Part shown: positions 1-5,283 of the stretch, one piece after another
Position numbering within the stretch: position 1 is the stretch's first letter
Layout: every line of letters starts with the position of its first letter
Assembly (NCBI GenBank): GCA_016282215.1
Contig: JAEEKC010000094.1
Location: 1 to 5,284 of the forward strand
DNA length: 5,284 nucleotides
Direction of reading: 5' to 3'
DNA from: Lachnospiraceae bacterium
Lineage (GTDB): Bacteria > Bacillota > Clostridia > Lachnospirales > Lachnospiraceae
Notes under the pieces: model-generated
Databases searched by the model: none
What the model saw: the letters and a program-made list of their open reading frames with translations, nothing else
What the model was told of the DNA's origin: nothing
Position numbers and translations under genes: made by a program

Positions 1-51
1 ATAAAAAACATCATACTCTTCCTGATCCATTTTTATTAATCTGACTTTCAT
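1..51 (-). CDS. Start of an unidentified gene, cut by the left edge (possibly a GNAT acetyltransferase)
   Basis: Seen: an ATG at 51-49 opens a frame that stays open for 17 codons to the window edge and reads MKVRLIKMDQEEYDVFY. It is preceded by a G-rich ribosome binding site (AAGGGGGG, 62-55) at suitable spacing, and lies 48 nt after the stop of the 117-residue gene, on the same strand. Inference: short openings of the type M-K-[IV]-x-L-x-x-M-x-x-E-E-[FY] are common at the N terminus of GNAT acetyltransferases, where the first beta strand is followed by a helix, so this may be a further acetyltransferase. Seventeen residues are too few to assign a family, and the product must be called unknown. 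The start is well supported; the function is not. Confidence 0.6.
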   Translation of the reverse strand, partial: MKVRLIKMDQEEYDVFY

Positions 52-99
52 GATCCCCCCTTCATAGTTTATAGGCTCGTAAACAAAAATCCTGTCCGT

Positions 100-453
100 T
101 TATGAATATAACAGATATTCTTCCTCTTCATAGCATTTTCGGATGAATTCCCTGTCGTCATCCGTCAGTTCTTTTTCCGGAAAAATAGCAATAAGTGAAC
201 TCAGATAATAATACTTCGGATGATTTCTGTAGGAAAATCCTTCCCTGCCGTACATTCCCTGGATCCGGTCATAAAGCCGCTGTACCTCGAAAGTGTTTTT
301 ACAATCCGCAGCTTTCAACACAACCGGCTCCTGCCCTTTCGCGCTGTTTGTAACAATCGCTTTCATGGTATTTACTGCAACAAACAGCCAATCTTCCAAA
401 GAATCCAGCGTTTCTACATGTGCCTGCACTTTGTTTAAAACTTCTTCATACAT
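100..453 (-). CDS. Hypothetical protein, 117 residues, translationally coupled to the SAP-domain gene
   Basis: I do not recognise this protein. It is small, soluble-looking and probably helical, with no signal peptide or membrane segment and an acidic tail (KCYEEEEYLLYS). A tyrosine- and aromatic-rich stretch lies in the middle (around residues 68-90, including RNHPKYYYLSSL), and a second short helix follows (LTDDDREFIRKCYEEEE). The ATG at 453-451 is supported by a strong ribosome binding site, GGAGGA at 468-463, nine nt upstream and inside the preceding gene. The frame overlaps the SAP-domain gene by 19 nt, which suggests translational coupling and perhaps a shared function. The stop TAA is at 102-100. 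No motif of a known catalytic family is visible. The overlap, ribosome site and coding-like composition make it a real gene, but the role is unknown. Confidence 0.8.
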   Translation of the reverse strand: MYEEVLNKVQAHVETLDSLEDWLFVAVNTMKAIVTNSAKGQEPVVLKAADCKNTFEVQRLYDRIQGMYGREGFSYRNHPKYYYLSSLIAIFPEKELTDDDREFIRKCYEEEEYLLYS

Positions 454-1046
454 TCCGCATATTCCTCCAAAAGTCCATGCAAATACTTTTTCTCCCGGTC
501 AGACTCTCGCACGATCTTCCAAAGAGCCGCAGCAGCTTTCCGTCTATCGCGATATTTCTTCGTCGCCTCATCCTCACAAAAGTCATGCATAAACTGATTC
601 CACTGAAGTGCCGACTTATCATAGACCTCATAAGTCTTTTTCCCGTAATAGATATCAAGCATGTCACCAAGCGTAAAACTCTCATCACCGTTTTCCTTTA
701 CTGCCCTGGCGGTGGCTACCATGTCAACATTGAACTTGAATTTTTCCACGCCGGTCTGCTTGATAAAAAAATCCCGAAACTTAGGTCCAAAGGTAAATCC
801 GCATTCTATCAGTCCGGTTTCCGTTGTCAGTTCTCCCTGAAACTTCTTTTTACTGCCTGCTTTCTTTTTCTCCGGCAAGATTATTTCACCACGAAACCAA
901 GCCTCTATCACTTTATTCAGTTCGATTTTTCCGCTGGGCGCTTTGAGACCGTGCGCCTTGCAGATTGCGATCAGCTCATCCCTGTACCAGTAGTATTTGC
1001 TGAATTCTTCATATGTTTTTATACTGTCAAAATCAGGTCTGTCCAT
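435..1046 (-). CDS. SAP-domain-containing protein with a conserved C-terminal domain (DUF6434-like)
   Basis: This 203-residue cytoplasmic protein has an N-terminal SAP-like helix-extended-loop-helix unit at about residues 10-57 (TYEEFSKYYWYRDELIAICK, then GLKAPSGKIELNKVIEAW). A short lysine-rich linker follows (60-69, EKKKAGSKKK), then a C-terminal domain at about 72-192 with the blocks ECGFTFGPKFRDFF, FTLGDMLDIYYGKK and LQWNQFMHDF. From memory this layout matches a small Firmicutes family annotated as SAP domain plus DUF6434. SAP motifs usually bind nucleic acid, and the basic linker fits that, but the target is unknown. The start MDRPDFDSI is typical of the family. Its ribosome site is only moderate (AGGGG, 1057-1053) and directly abuts a palindromic repeat, so its translation may be affected by RNA structure. 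The gene follows the GrpB-GNAT gene by 143 nt and overlaps the next gene by 19 nt. No catalytic residues are evident. Confidence 0.88.
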   Translation of the reverse strand: MDRPDFDSIKTYEEFSKYYWYRDELIAICKAHGLKAPSGKIELNKVIEAWFRGEIILPEKKKAGSKKKFQGELTTETGLIECGFTFGPKFRDFFIKQTGVEKFKFNVDMVATARAVKENGDESFTLGDMLDIYYGKKTYEVYDKSALQWNQFMHDFCEDEATKKYRDRRKAAAALWKIVRESDREKKYLHGLLEEYAECMKKF

Positions 1047-1059
1047 CTTTTTCCCCTAA

Positions 1060-1090
1060 TGAGGACGCGGGGACGGTTCTCCTGTCCTCA
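1060..1090 (-). repeat. Palindromic repeat unit A (inverted relative to B and C)
   Basis: This 31-nt unit has perfect 7-bp end arms TGAGGAC/GTCCTCA. Its reverse complement matches unit C at 28 of 31 positions and unit B at 26 of 31. The differences cluster in the GGAGAA/ACAGGA segment and in the three bases before the outer arm. It ends three bases from the ribosome site (AGGGG) of the SAP-domain gene. Confidence 0.88.
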
Positions 1091-1106
1091 TTTTCCGCCT
1101 GCTATC

Positions 1107-1137
1107 TGAGGACAACAGGACCGTCCCCCTGTCCTCA
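1107..1137 (+). repeat. Palindromic repeat unit B
   Basis: This 31-nt unit has 7-bp outer arms TGAGGAC/GTCCTCA and an inner 4-bp dyad GGAC-C-GTCC centred exactly on the middle base. It differs from unit C at two positions only (1129-1130, CT in B and GC in C). Sixteen nt separate it from unit A, so A and B could also pair with each other as one long hairpin. Confidence 0.88.
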
Positions 1138-1150
1138 CTCTGCCGTTATC

Positions 1151-1181
1151 TGAGGACAACAGGACCGTCCCCGCGTCCTCA
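1151..1181 (+). repeat. Palindromic repeat unit C
   Basis: This 31-nt unit has the same outer arms and inner GGAC-C-GTCC dyad as unit B, 44 nt further on. The similarity extends beyond the palindrome: 1103-1144 and 1147-1188 match at 40 of 42 positions, including the flanks TATC and CTCTGCC, so B and C probably arose by tandem duplication. Confidence 0.88.
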
Positions 1182-1189
1182 CTCTGCCC

Positions 1190-2170
1190 TCAGTCCAATG
1201 ACTGGCACTCTATCGTCTTCATCATCTCACAGAAACCGTTTCGTTCATAGAACCGCATTCCGTCGACATTTCCCGGAAAGACCTGCGTGCGTATAAAATC
1301 AGCGCCGTTTTCTTTTCCGTAATCTTTCGCCGCGCGCATAAGCATACTTCCGATTCCCTTATCGCGTAAATCTTCCCGTACACACAGATCCTGCAGATAT
1401 ACAACCGTCTGTGGCTTTAAGCAGGAAACCTTTTTCTGCGGAATAATCATGCAGTGTACAAAGCCAATTGACACGCCATCGATATCCGCCACCAGGATAT
1501 CCTGTGTATCACTGTCAAATATTCCCCGAAAGAATTCTTCCGTTCTCTCACCAATCACAAAGTGCTCCGGCTGATAGCGCACTCCGTCTTCTTCCAGCAG
1601 GCGGTATAGAATGCGGAGAGCCGGTATATCATTTGCATCCGCTTTTCTTATCAAAAAAGCGGTATTCATTTTTTCATAGATTTGTTGTATCAGCGGTGAC
1701 TTATATTCTATATACTTATCCATATCATCGGGATAAAGCTTTGCTCCTTCTTCCTTGATCCTGCTGTACTCGCATACAGCTTCAGGATGTGAGCGCAGAT
1801 AGTCCCGGAATGCGATATGCCTCTTAAGCTCTGCGCAATCCCGCGTACACACATACAGATGATGTTTTCTCAGATGTTCCTTCCCATCATATTTGAATGC
1901 TTCCCGTCCTGCAATACCCAGATCTCCTTCGTGACGGTAACCAATTTCAGCAAGCGCGCTTATCACTTCCTCCAAAGCCTGTCTGTCCCGGATCACAACA
2001 TCTATGTCTATGATCGGTTTTGCGGACAGTCCCCGTACAGAAGTACTGCCCACATGCTCGATCCGCAGCGCCAGCTGCCCAAGTGCTACTTTTAATTCAT
2101 CCCGTACCTTTATACAAACATCCGCCCACGCCTCATTATAAGGCATAACTACAACTCTCTGATTTCCCAC
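1190..2170 (-). CDS. GrpB-family (nucleotidyltransferase-fold) domain fused to a GNAT acetyltransferase
   Basis: This 326-residue bifunctional protein starts with GTG. Residues about 4-167 are a GrpB/UPF0157 domain: VVVMPYNEAW at the N terminus, the signature EHVGSTSV-x-GLSAKPIIDIDVVI (38-60) with acidic residues D55 and D57, a paired histidine (H103, H104) in KHHLYVC, and FRDYLRSHPE (121-130). GrpB proteins have a Pol-beta-type nucleotidyltransferase fold; their substrate is generally unknown. Residues about 172-326 are a GNAT domain: YLQDLCVREDLRDKGIGSML (258-277) carries the acetyl-CoA-binding RDKGIG loop, and MRFYERNGF (305-313) is the usual motif B. Both halves look intact and of normal length, joined by a very short linker. 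The fusion would pair a nucleotidyl- or phosphate-handling domain with acetyl transfer in the cytosol. The natural substrate cannot be read from the sequence. The stop TGA (1192-1190) lies one base from the repeat block. Confidence 0.92.
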   Translation of the reverse strand: MGNQRVVVMPYNEAWADVCIKVRDELKVALGQLALRIEHVGSTSVRGLSAKPIIDIDVVIRDRQALEEVISALAEIGYRHEGDLGIAGREAFKYDGKEHLRKHHLYVCTRDCAELKRHIAFRDYLRSHPEAVCEYSRIKEEGAKLYPDDMDKYIEYKSPLIQQIYEKMNTAFLIRKADANDIPALRILYRLLEEDGVRYQPEHFVIGERTEEFFRGIFDSDTQDILVADIDGVSIGFVHCMIIPQKKVSCLKPQTVVYLQDLCVREDLRDKGIGSMLMRAAKDYGKENGADFIRTQVFPGNVDGMRFYERNGFCEMMKTIECQSLD

Positions 2171-2176
2171 TTATAT

Positions 2177-2185
2177 CTCCTCCCC
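2177..2185 (-). promoter_or_regulatory. Ribosome binding site that decides the GTG start of the GrpB-GNAT gene
   Basis: On the minus strand the sequence reads GGGGAGGAG followed by six nt and GTG (2170-2168). This strong Shine-Dalgarno match favours GTG over the next in-frame ATG, which is at codon 9 and would remove the first beta strand (QRVVV) that GrpB proteins normally have. Confidence 0.8.
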
Positions 2186-2249
2186 ACGTACCTCGTCCTG
2201 TCCTCTTCAAAACAGGATTTCTCTTTTTTTCTTCAGCCGTTCCGTCTCT

Positions 2250-3164
2250 CTATAATAACCTGCAGAGAAAACGCTCTGCGCTGCCGTCCGGATACTGCTT
2301 CCGGATTTTTTCCACACTAAACCCGCAGCTACGATAAAATCCCAAGGCATCACCATCTGTTTCCGCCAGCAAAGGACGACCGGCTGACATTTGGCGAAGA
2401 TCTTCTGTCATCTTCCTCCCGATCCCATATCCGCGATATTTTTCTGCAACGGCGATTCCCAGGATTTTTGTATCATCATCCGTAAACTCCGAAACCATTA
2501 TCGCCGATACATCACCATCCGTTTGGTTCACAAGGATCATCACTGCCGGACTTTCCATATATTGTTTCATCAGCTCCCGATATTTTCCAAGCTCCGGCTT
2601 ATACATACAATCCGCATATATTACAAATGCCTCCTCCGAATAAAGCCACTCCGGCTCCTCAGTGATCAGCCGCACCGATAATATATGCCTTGTCGGGAAA
2701 AACTCATACAGATGCAGGGTTGTTACCTTTCCCGAAAAAGGCCGGAACTCCTCCCTGACATGCTTCTGCGCCACCTGTATCACTTCCGGTTTGTCGATCA
2801 GCAGTGTTGTATGAGCTTCCCACGGAAAAACGTCAACATTATCCTGAAAATGCTCTCTCAGAGCCAGCATTTTCCTGTTTTCTTCCGGCTTCACAAACAG
2901 AACATGCTCTGATGGATTCTGAAACAGCTCGATTTTACTAAGATCAACTGCAAACTCCCTTACGGATTTTGACAGACGAATCAGTCGTTCCTTCATTTCC
3001 TCTTCCCGCTCCGTTTCAAAAGAGCCCAGCGTAAAATGCATGGGAATATTTTTCGTCTGCACTCCGGAGAAACCAAGCTCATACAGTTTATTCTGCATCC
3101 CGGAAAGTTTCTCTTCTGTATCGTCATCATATCCCGCCAAAACATATAAAAGTTTATCTGCCAT
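2250..3164 (-). CDS. 2H phosphoesterase (2'-5' RNA ligase/CPDase superfamily) fused to a GNAT acetyltransferase
   Basis: This 304-residue protein has two domains. Residues 1 to about 170 form a 2H phosphoesterase domain: an opening beta strand (KLLYVLAGYD), the first H-x-T-x motif in MHFTLGSF (H43, T45), the second in EAHTTLL (H118, T120), and a following strand TTLHLYEFFP. Both catalytic histidines are present, so hydrolysis or transfer at a 2',3'-cyclic or 2'-5' phosphodiester is plausible. Residues about 175-304 form a GNAT domain: ILGIAVAEKYRGYGIGRKM (234-252) with the acetyl-CoA loop RGYGIG, and ALGFYRSCGF (273-282) as motif B. The AGGAGGAG ribosome site (3176-3169) sits directly after the upstream stop, with only 12 nt between the genes, so coupling with the kinase-GNAT gene is likely. 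The stop is TAG at 2252-2250. Family calls are firm; the substrate of either half and any joint role are unknown. Confidence 0.9.
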   Translation of the reverse strand: MADKLLYVLAGYDDDTEEKLSGMQNKLYELGFSGVQTKNIPMHFTLGSFETEREEEMKERLIRLSKSVREFAVDLSKIELFQNPSEHVLFVKPEENRKMLALREHFQDNVDVFPWEAHTTLLIDKPEVIQVAQKHVREEFRPFSGKVTTLHLYEFFPTRHILSVRLITEEPEWLYSEEAFVIYADCMYKPELGKYRELMKQYMESPAVMILVNQTDGDVSAIMVSEFTDDDTKILGIAVAEKYRGYGIGRKMTEDLRQMSAGRPLLAETDGDALGFYRSCGFSVEKIRKQYPDGSAERFLCRLL

Positions 3165-3176
3165 AAAACTCCTCCT

Positions 3177-4409
3177 CTATTTCAGTTCCTTTGACATAAA
3201 CAAAAGCAGATCATCATCGTTCACACATGGCGCATACTGATCCAGCTGTCTGTTCTGATACCATACGCCGCTGCCATCCGGAATATAACCGCGCTTTACA
3301 TAGATCCTCTGCGCCGGCCCATAGCCGGAATGGCATCCCACTGCCAGAAAAACCGTATCCGAACGCTTAGCCGCTTCAGCTTCTGCCACATCCAGCAATT
3401 TACTTCCTATACCGGACTTGTGAATATGGAAGAAGACACAAAGATCCACTATCTCCGGAATATTCTGACCGCCCCAGGGTCCCTCTGTGGGATGCAACAC
3501 CAGGGTGCAGATCCCGACCACTTTTCCCTCATACTCCGGTACGAAAACAAGCCTCTCGCCGTTTTGCTGTTCCCTGTAATAATTCTCATAGGTTTCCATC
3601 TGCGGATGCCAGTCATAGGAAAGGTACGTATCAGAATAAACTCTTGCGTCTTCCGGCATCATACTGCGTATGGTAAGTTTATCATCCCTATAATAGACTG
3701 TTGTTTCCTGAACGGATATGTCATTGCAGAATTCCTTCCCGCTATCCTCCGGTCCGTTATCGGAGGAAACCTCAGCATATCCTTCACTATTGCTGTTGCC
3801 CGAAGCCATCTCAAGCTTCTCTGCACTGTCATCGCCTGCCGCCTCTATGCAGCACAGATAACTCTCCATATTCTCATAAAGCTCTGCTATCTCCTCCGAA
3901 ACCGCTTTCCCTGTATTATCAAAAACATGTCCCCGATTCTCCGGAAGCTCTTCAAGCTCTTTCTTTAAGAACAGGGCACGCTCCACCATTTCCACATCAC
4001 CGCGCTCCTCTATACGCTGCCTGATCACATCCTCCGAAGCCGTAAGCACTACATAATACAGCCTGGCAGCATGCTCCTTCGCAAGCTTTAAAAGCAAGGG
4101 CATTTCCTCTTCCACCACATAATCGATCACCACATCCAGACCGCGTGCAAGTACCTTCCCTGCGGTTTCGATAATGCACTCCCAATTGAACTGAAGGATC
4201 TCTGTCCACGCAATCTGATCCGCGGCCTGTCCTTCTTTCCAAAAGGAATCTTTGTAATCTGCCTCCACAAAACCCTGCTGAAAATCATCACCATGGATTA
4301 CATATACCTGTTTTCTGATCCCTGTATTCGTCAGATGCTTTGCGTATGCGTCAGCGAGCGTTGACTTCCCCACTCCGCAGGGTCCGGAGAAAAAATATAT
4401 ATTGTTCAT
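3177..4409 (-). CDS. P-loop kinase (AAA_33-like) fused through an acidic linker to a GNAT acetyltransferase
   Basis: This is a 410-residue cytosolic fusion. Residues 1 to about 185 are a P-loop kinase-like NTPase: Walker A GPCGVGKST (9-17), a substrate-region motif IHGDDF (38-43), a Walker-B-like strand LDVVIDYV (91-98) and a lid-type RQRIEERG (130-137). This resembles the zeta-toxin/APS-kinase/chloramphenicol-phosphotransferase grouping often annotated as AAA_33, and phosphorylation of a small molecule is the likely chemistry. Residues about 190-235 are a Ser/Glu/Asp/Gly-rich, probably flexible linker. Residues about 240-410 are a GNAT domain with TIRSMMPEDA, EIVDLCVFFHIHKSGIGSKL (acetyl-CoA loop HKSGIG) and GPAQRIYVKRGYIPDGSGVW. 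The first position of the loop is His where Arg or Gln is usual. The start has ribosome site AAGGTG (4420-4415) with five-nt spacing, 18 nt after the methyltransferase stop. The substrates are unknown. Confidence 0.9.
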   Translation of the reverse strand: MNNIYFFSGPCGVGKSTLADAYAKHLTNTGIRKQVYVIHGDDFQQGFVEADYKDSFWKEGQAADQIAWTEILQFNWECIIETAGKVLARGLDVVIDYVVEEEMPLLLKLAKEHAARLYYVVLTASEDVIRQRIEERGDVEMVERALFLKKELEELPENRGHVFDNTGKAVSEEIAELYENMESYLCCIEAAGDDSAEKLEMASGNSNSEGYAEVSSDNGPEDSGKEFCNDISVQETTVYYRDDKLTIRSMMPEDARVYSDTYLSYDWHPQMETYENYYREQQNGERLVFVPEYEGKVVGICTLVLHPTEGPWGGQNIPEIVDLCVFFHIHKSGIGSKLLDVAEAEAAKRSDTVFLAVGCHSGYGPAQRIYVKRGYIPDGSGVWYQNRQLDQYAPCVNDDDLLLFMSKELK

Positions 4410-4427
4410 CTTTACACCTTTTTCTTT

Positions 4428-5210
4428 CTACGGTTTCTTCGCCAGATACAATACATAGGTATCCTTAAACACCACCTTATTGCACTCATCCAGCACTGCC
4501 CGTCTTAAACCCTCAAAGAACTTTGTCTTATACGGCTCCGGGATCACTATATGATCGCTGTGTGTTCCGCAATACTGCACATATTCATCTGCCGTAAAAC
4601 TCCGCTTCCCGTAAAAATCCCGCCGTATCAAATCCACATAACCATAGTCTGTCGCATGCAGATAGTCAAATGGCTCCTTCATATTCTTATACTCTGTGAC
4701 CGGTTTGTAGTATTCGTCATATACCTTCTGGATCTTAGCGTACAGCTTCTCATTAGGAGTTTTATAATCCCCGATCAGAAACATCATAGCCAGTGTTCCG
4801 CCCAGCTTTAACAATTCCAGTGTTTTAGTGAAGGCAATCCTCTCCGGTATCCACTGGATCGCCGCTGCGGAATAGATCACATCAAACTTCTGCTCTCCGA
4901 AATCATGCGTAATAAAGTCATCATTGACAATACTGAAATTTGACCGGCCGCCATATTTCTCCTTCATCTTTGCATAAAGGTGTTCCCCCAGCTCGATCGC
5001 CTTGTAATCGCAGCCGGTATCAAGGATCGGGTCTGTCGCCTGTCCGGTCCCCGGACCGATTTCCAGCACTTTCGTCTCAGCTCCAATATCTGCTTTCTCT
5101 ATAAAATATGCAAACAGGTCTGCACTGTAACGCGGCCTGAATCTGTCAAACTGTTCCGGAATAGTATCAAACACCTTGCGGTATTCGATCGTCTTTTCAG
5201 TTTCTATCAT
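4428..5210 (-). CDS. Class I SAM-dependent methyltransferase
   Basis: This 260-residue soluble protein has a Rossmann-fold methyltransferase core. SAM-binding motif I is VLEIGPGTGQAT (48-59); an acidic residue closes strand 2 in AIELGEH (E73); NDDF (96-99) is the adenine-contacting region; FDVIYSAAAIQWI (109-121) is motif IV; LLKLGGTLAM (133-142) follows. The N terminus (KTIEYRKVFDTIPEQFDRFRPRY) and the C terminus are typical of a Clostridia/Bacilli family annotated only as class I methyltransferase, related to the Methyltransf_11/25 and trans-aconitate-methyltransferase-like groups. The acceptor is unknown and is probably a small molecule. The ATG at 5210 has a strong ribosome site, AAAGGAGA (5224-5217), six nt upstream. 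It is the first complete gene of the apparent operon and lies 18 nt before the kinase-GNAT gene. The stop is TAG at 4430-4428. Nothing looks truncated. Confidence 0.92.
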   Translation of the reverse strand: MIETEKTIEYRKVFDTIPEQFDRFRPRYSADLFAYFIEKADIGAETKVLEIGPGTGQATDPILDTGCDYKAIELGEHLYAKMKEKYGGRSNFSIVNDDFITHDFGEQKFDVIYSAAAIQWIPERIAFTKTLELLKLGGTLAMMFLIGDYKTPNEKLYAKIQKVYDEYYKPVTEYKNMKEPFDYLHATDYGYVDLIRRDFYGKRSFTADEYVQYCGTHSDHIVIPEPYKTKFFEGLRRAVLDECNKVVFKDTYVLYLAKKP

Positions 5211-5283
5211 GTGGTATCTCCTTTATTATCTTCCAGGCGTCTGTCAGTTTCTCCAATGACCATGCTGCATTTGCAGGGCTTGT
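5197..5283 (-). CDS. C-terminal tail of an unidentified upstream gene, cut by the right edge
   Basis: A minus-strand frame is open from the window edge for 28 codons and ends with TGA at 5199-5197, overlapping the methyltransferase start by 14 nt. It reads as a plausible amphipathic helix (AAWSLEKLTDAWKIIKEIP, then HDRN), which is protein-like in composition. A second frame (5284 to 5207) is also open and ends in a TGA that overlaps the ATG as ATGA, a classic coupling arrangement, but its residues (YKPCKCSMVIGETDRR and on) look less like a real protein end. Either way, an upstream gene in the same operon probably runs into the methyltransferase. No family can be assigned from so short a tail. 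Confidence 0.4.
   Translation of the reverse strand, partial: TSPANAAWSLEKLTDAWKIIKEIPHDRN

Larger units (their letters stand above)
1060..1188. repeat. Cluster of three palindromic REP/BIME-like repeats
   Basis: The block fills nearly all of the gap between the GrpB-GNAT stop and the SAP gene. It holds three 31-nt units, each bounded by the arms TGAGGAC and GTCCTCA: 1060-1090 in one orientation, and 1107-1137 and 1151-1181 in the other. The interior carries the GGGGACGG/CCGTCCCC core. Mixed orientation, imperfect dyad symmetry and intergenic position match REP/BIME-type elements. I recall GGGGACGGTTCTCCTGTCC-type repeats as widespread in Firmicutes and often linked to REP-associated (Y1/IS200-like) transposases; none is present here. 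No run of T follows on either strand, so an intrinsic terminator is unlikely, though the hairpins could stabilise an mRNA end or impede ribosomes and polymerase. Confidence 0.88.

Noticed and set aside
67..84. Inverted repeat GTTTA/TAAAC with an 8-nt loop before the left-edge gene
   Set aside because: Five A/T-rich base pairs are expected by chance, and there is no U-run or recognisable promoter around it.
420..1109. A 229-codon open frame on the plus strand
   Set aside because: It lies opposite the SAP-domain gene, its product has no recognisable domain and a low-complexity composition, and the minus-strand frame carries clear family motifs and a ribosome site.
1060..1181. A short CRISPR-like array: three 31-nt repeats in a row
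   Set aside because: The intervals are only 16 and 13 nt, one unit is inverted, the interval sequence is itself partly repeated, and there are no cas genes. It fits palindromic intergenic elements instead.
2196..2205. TCCTGTCCTC as a decayed fourth copy of the palindromic repeat
   Set aside because: Only about nine bases match one end of the repeat, and no GGGGACGG core or second arm is present.
2196..2230. Hairpin TCCTGT/ACAGGA (2196-2201 with 2212-2217) followed by a T-rich run, resembling a terminator on the plus strand
   Set aside because: The stem is only six base pairs with a 10-nt loop, the T-run is interrupted, and no plus-strand gene precedes it. On the coding (minus) strand no U-run follows the hairpin.
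2171..2249. Possible promoter in the 79-nt gap before the GrpB-GNAT gene
   Set aside because: I see no convincing -35/-10 pair on the minus strand. The gap is mainly purine-rich leader and the ribosome site.
3330..3968. A 212-codon open frame on the plus strand
   Set aside because: It is antisense to the kinase-GNAT gene, whose Walker A and GNAT motifs are unambiguous. The plus-strand product looks like a shadow translation.
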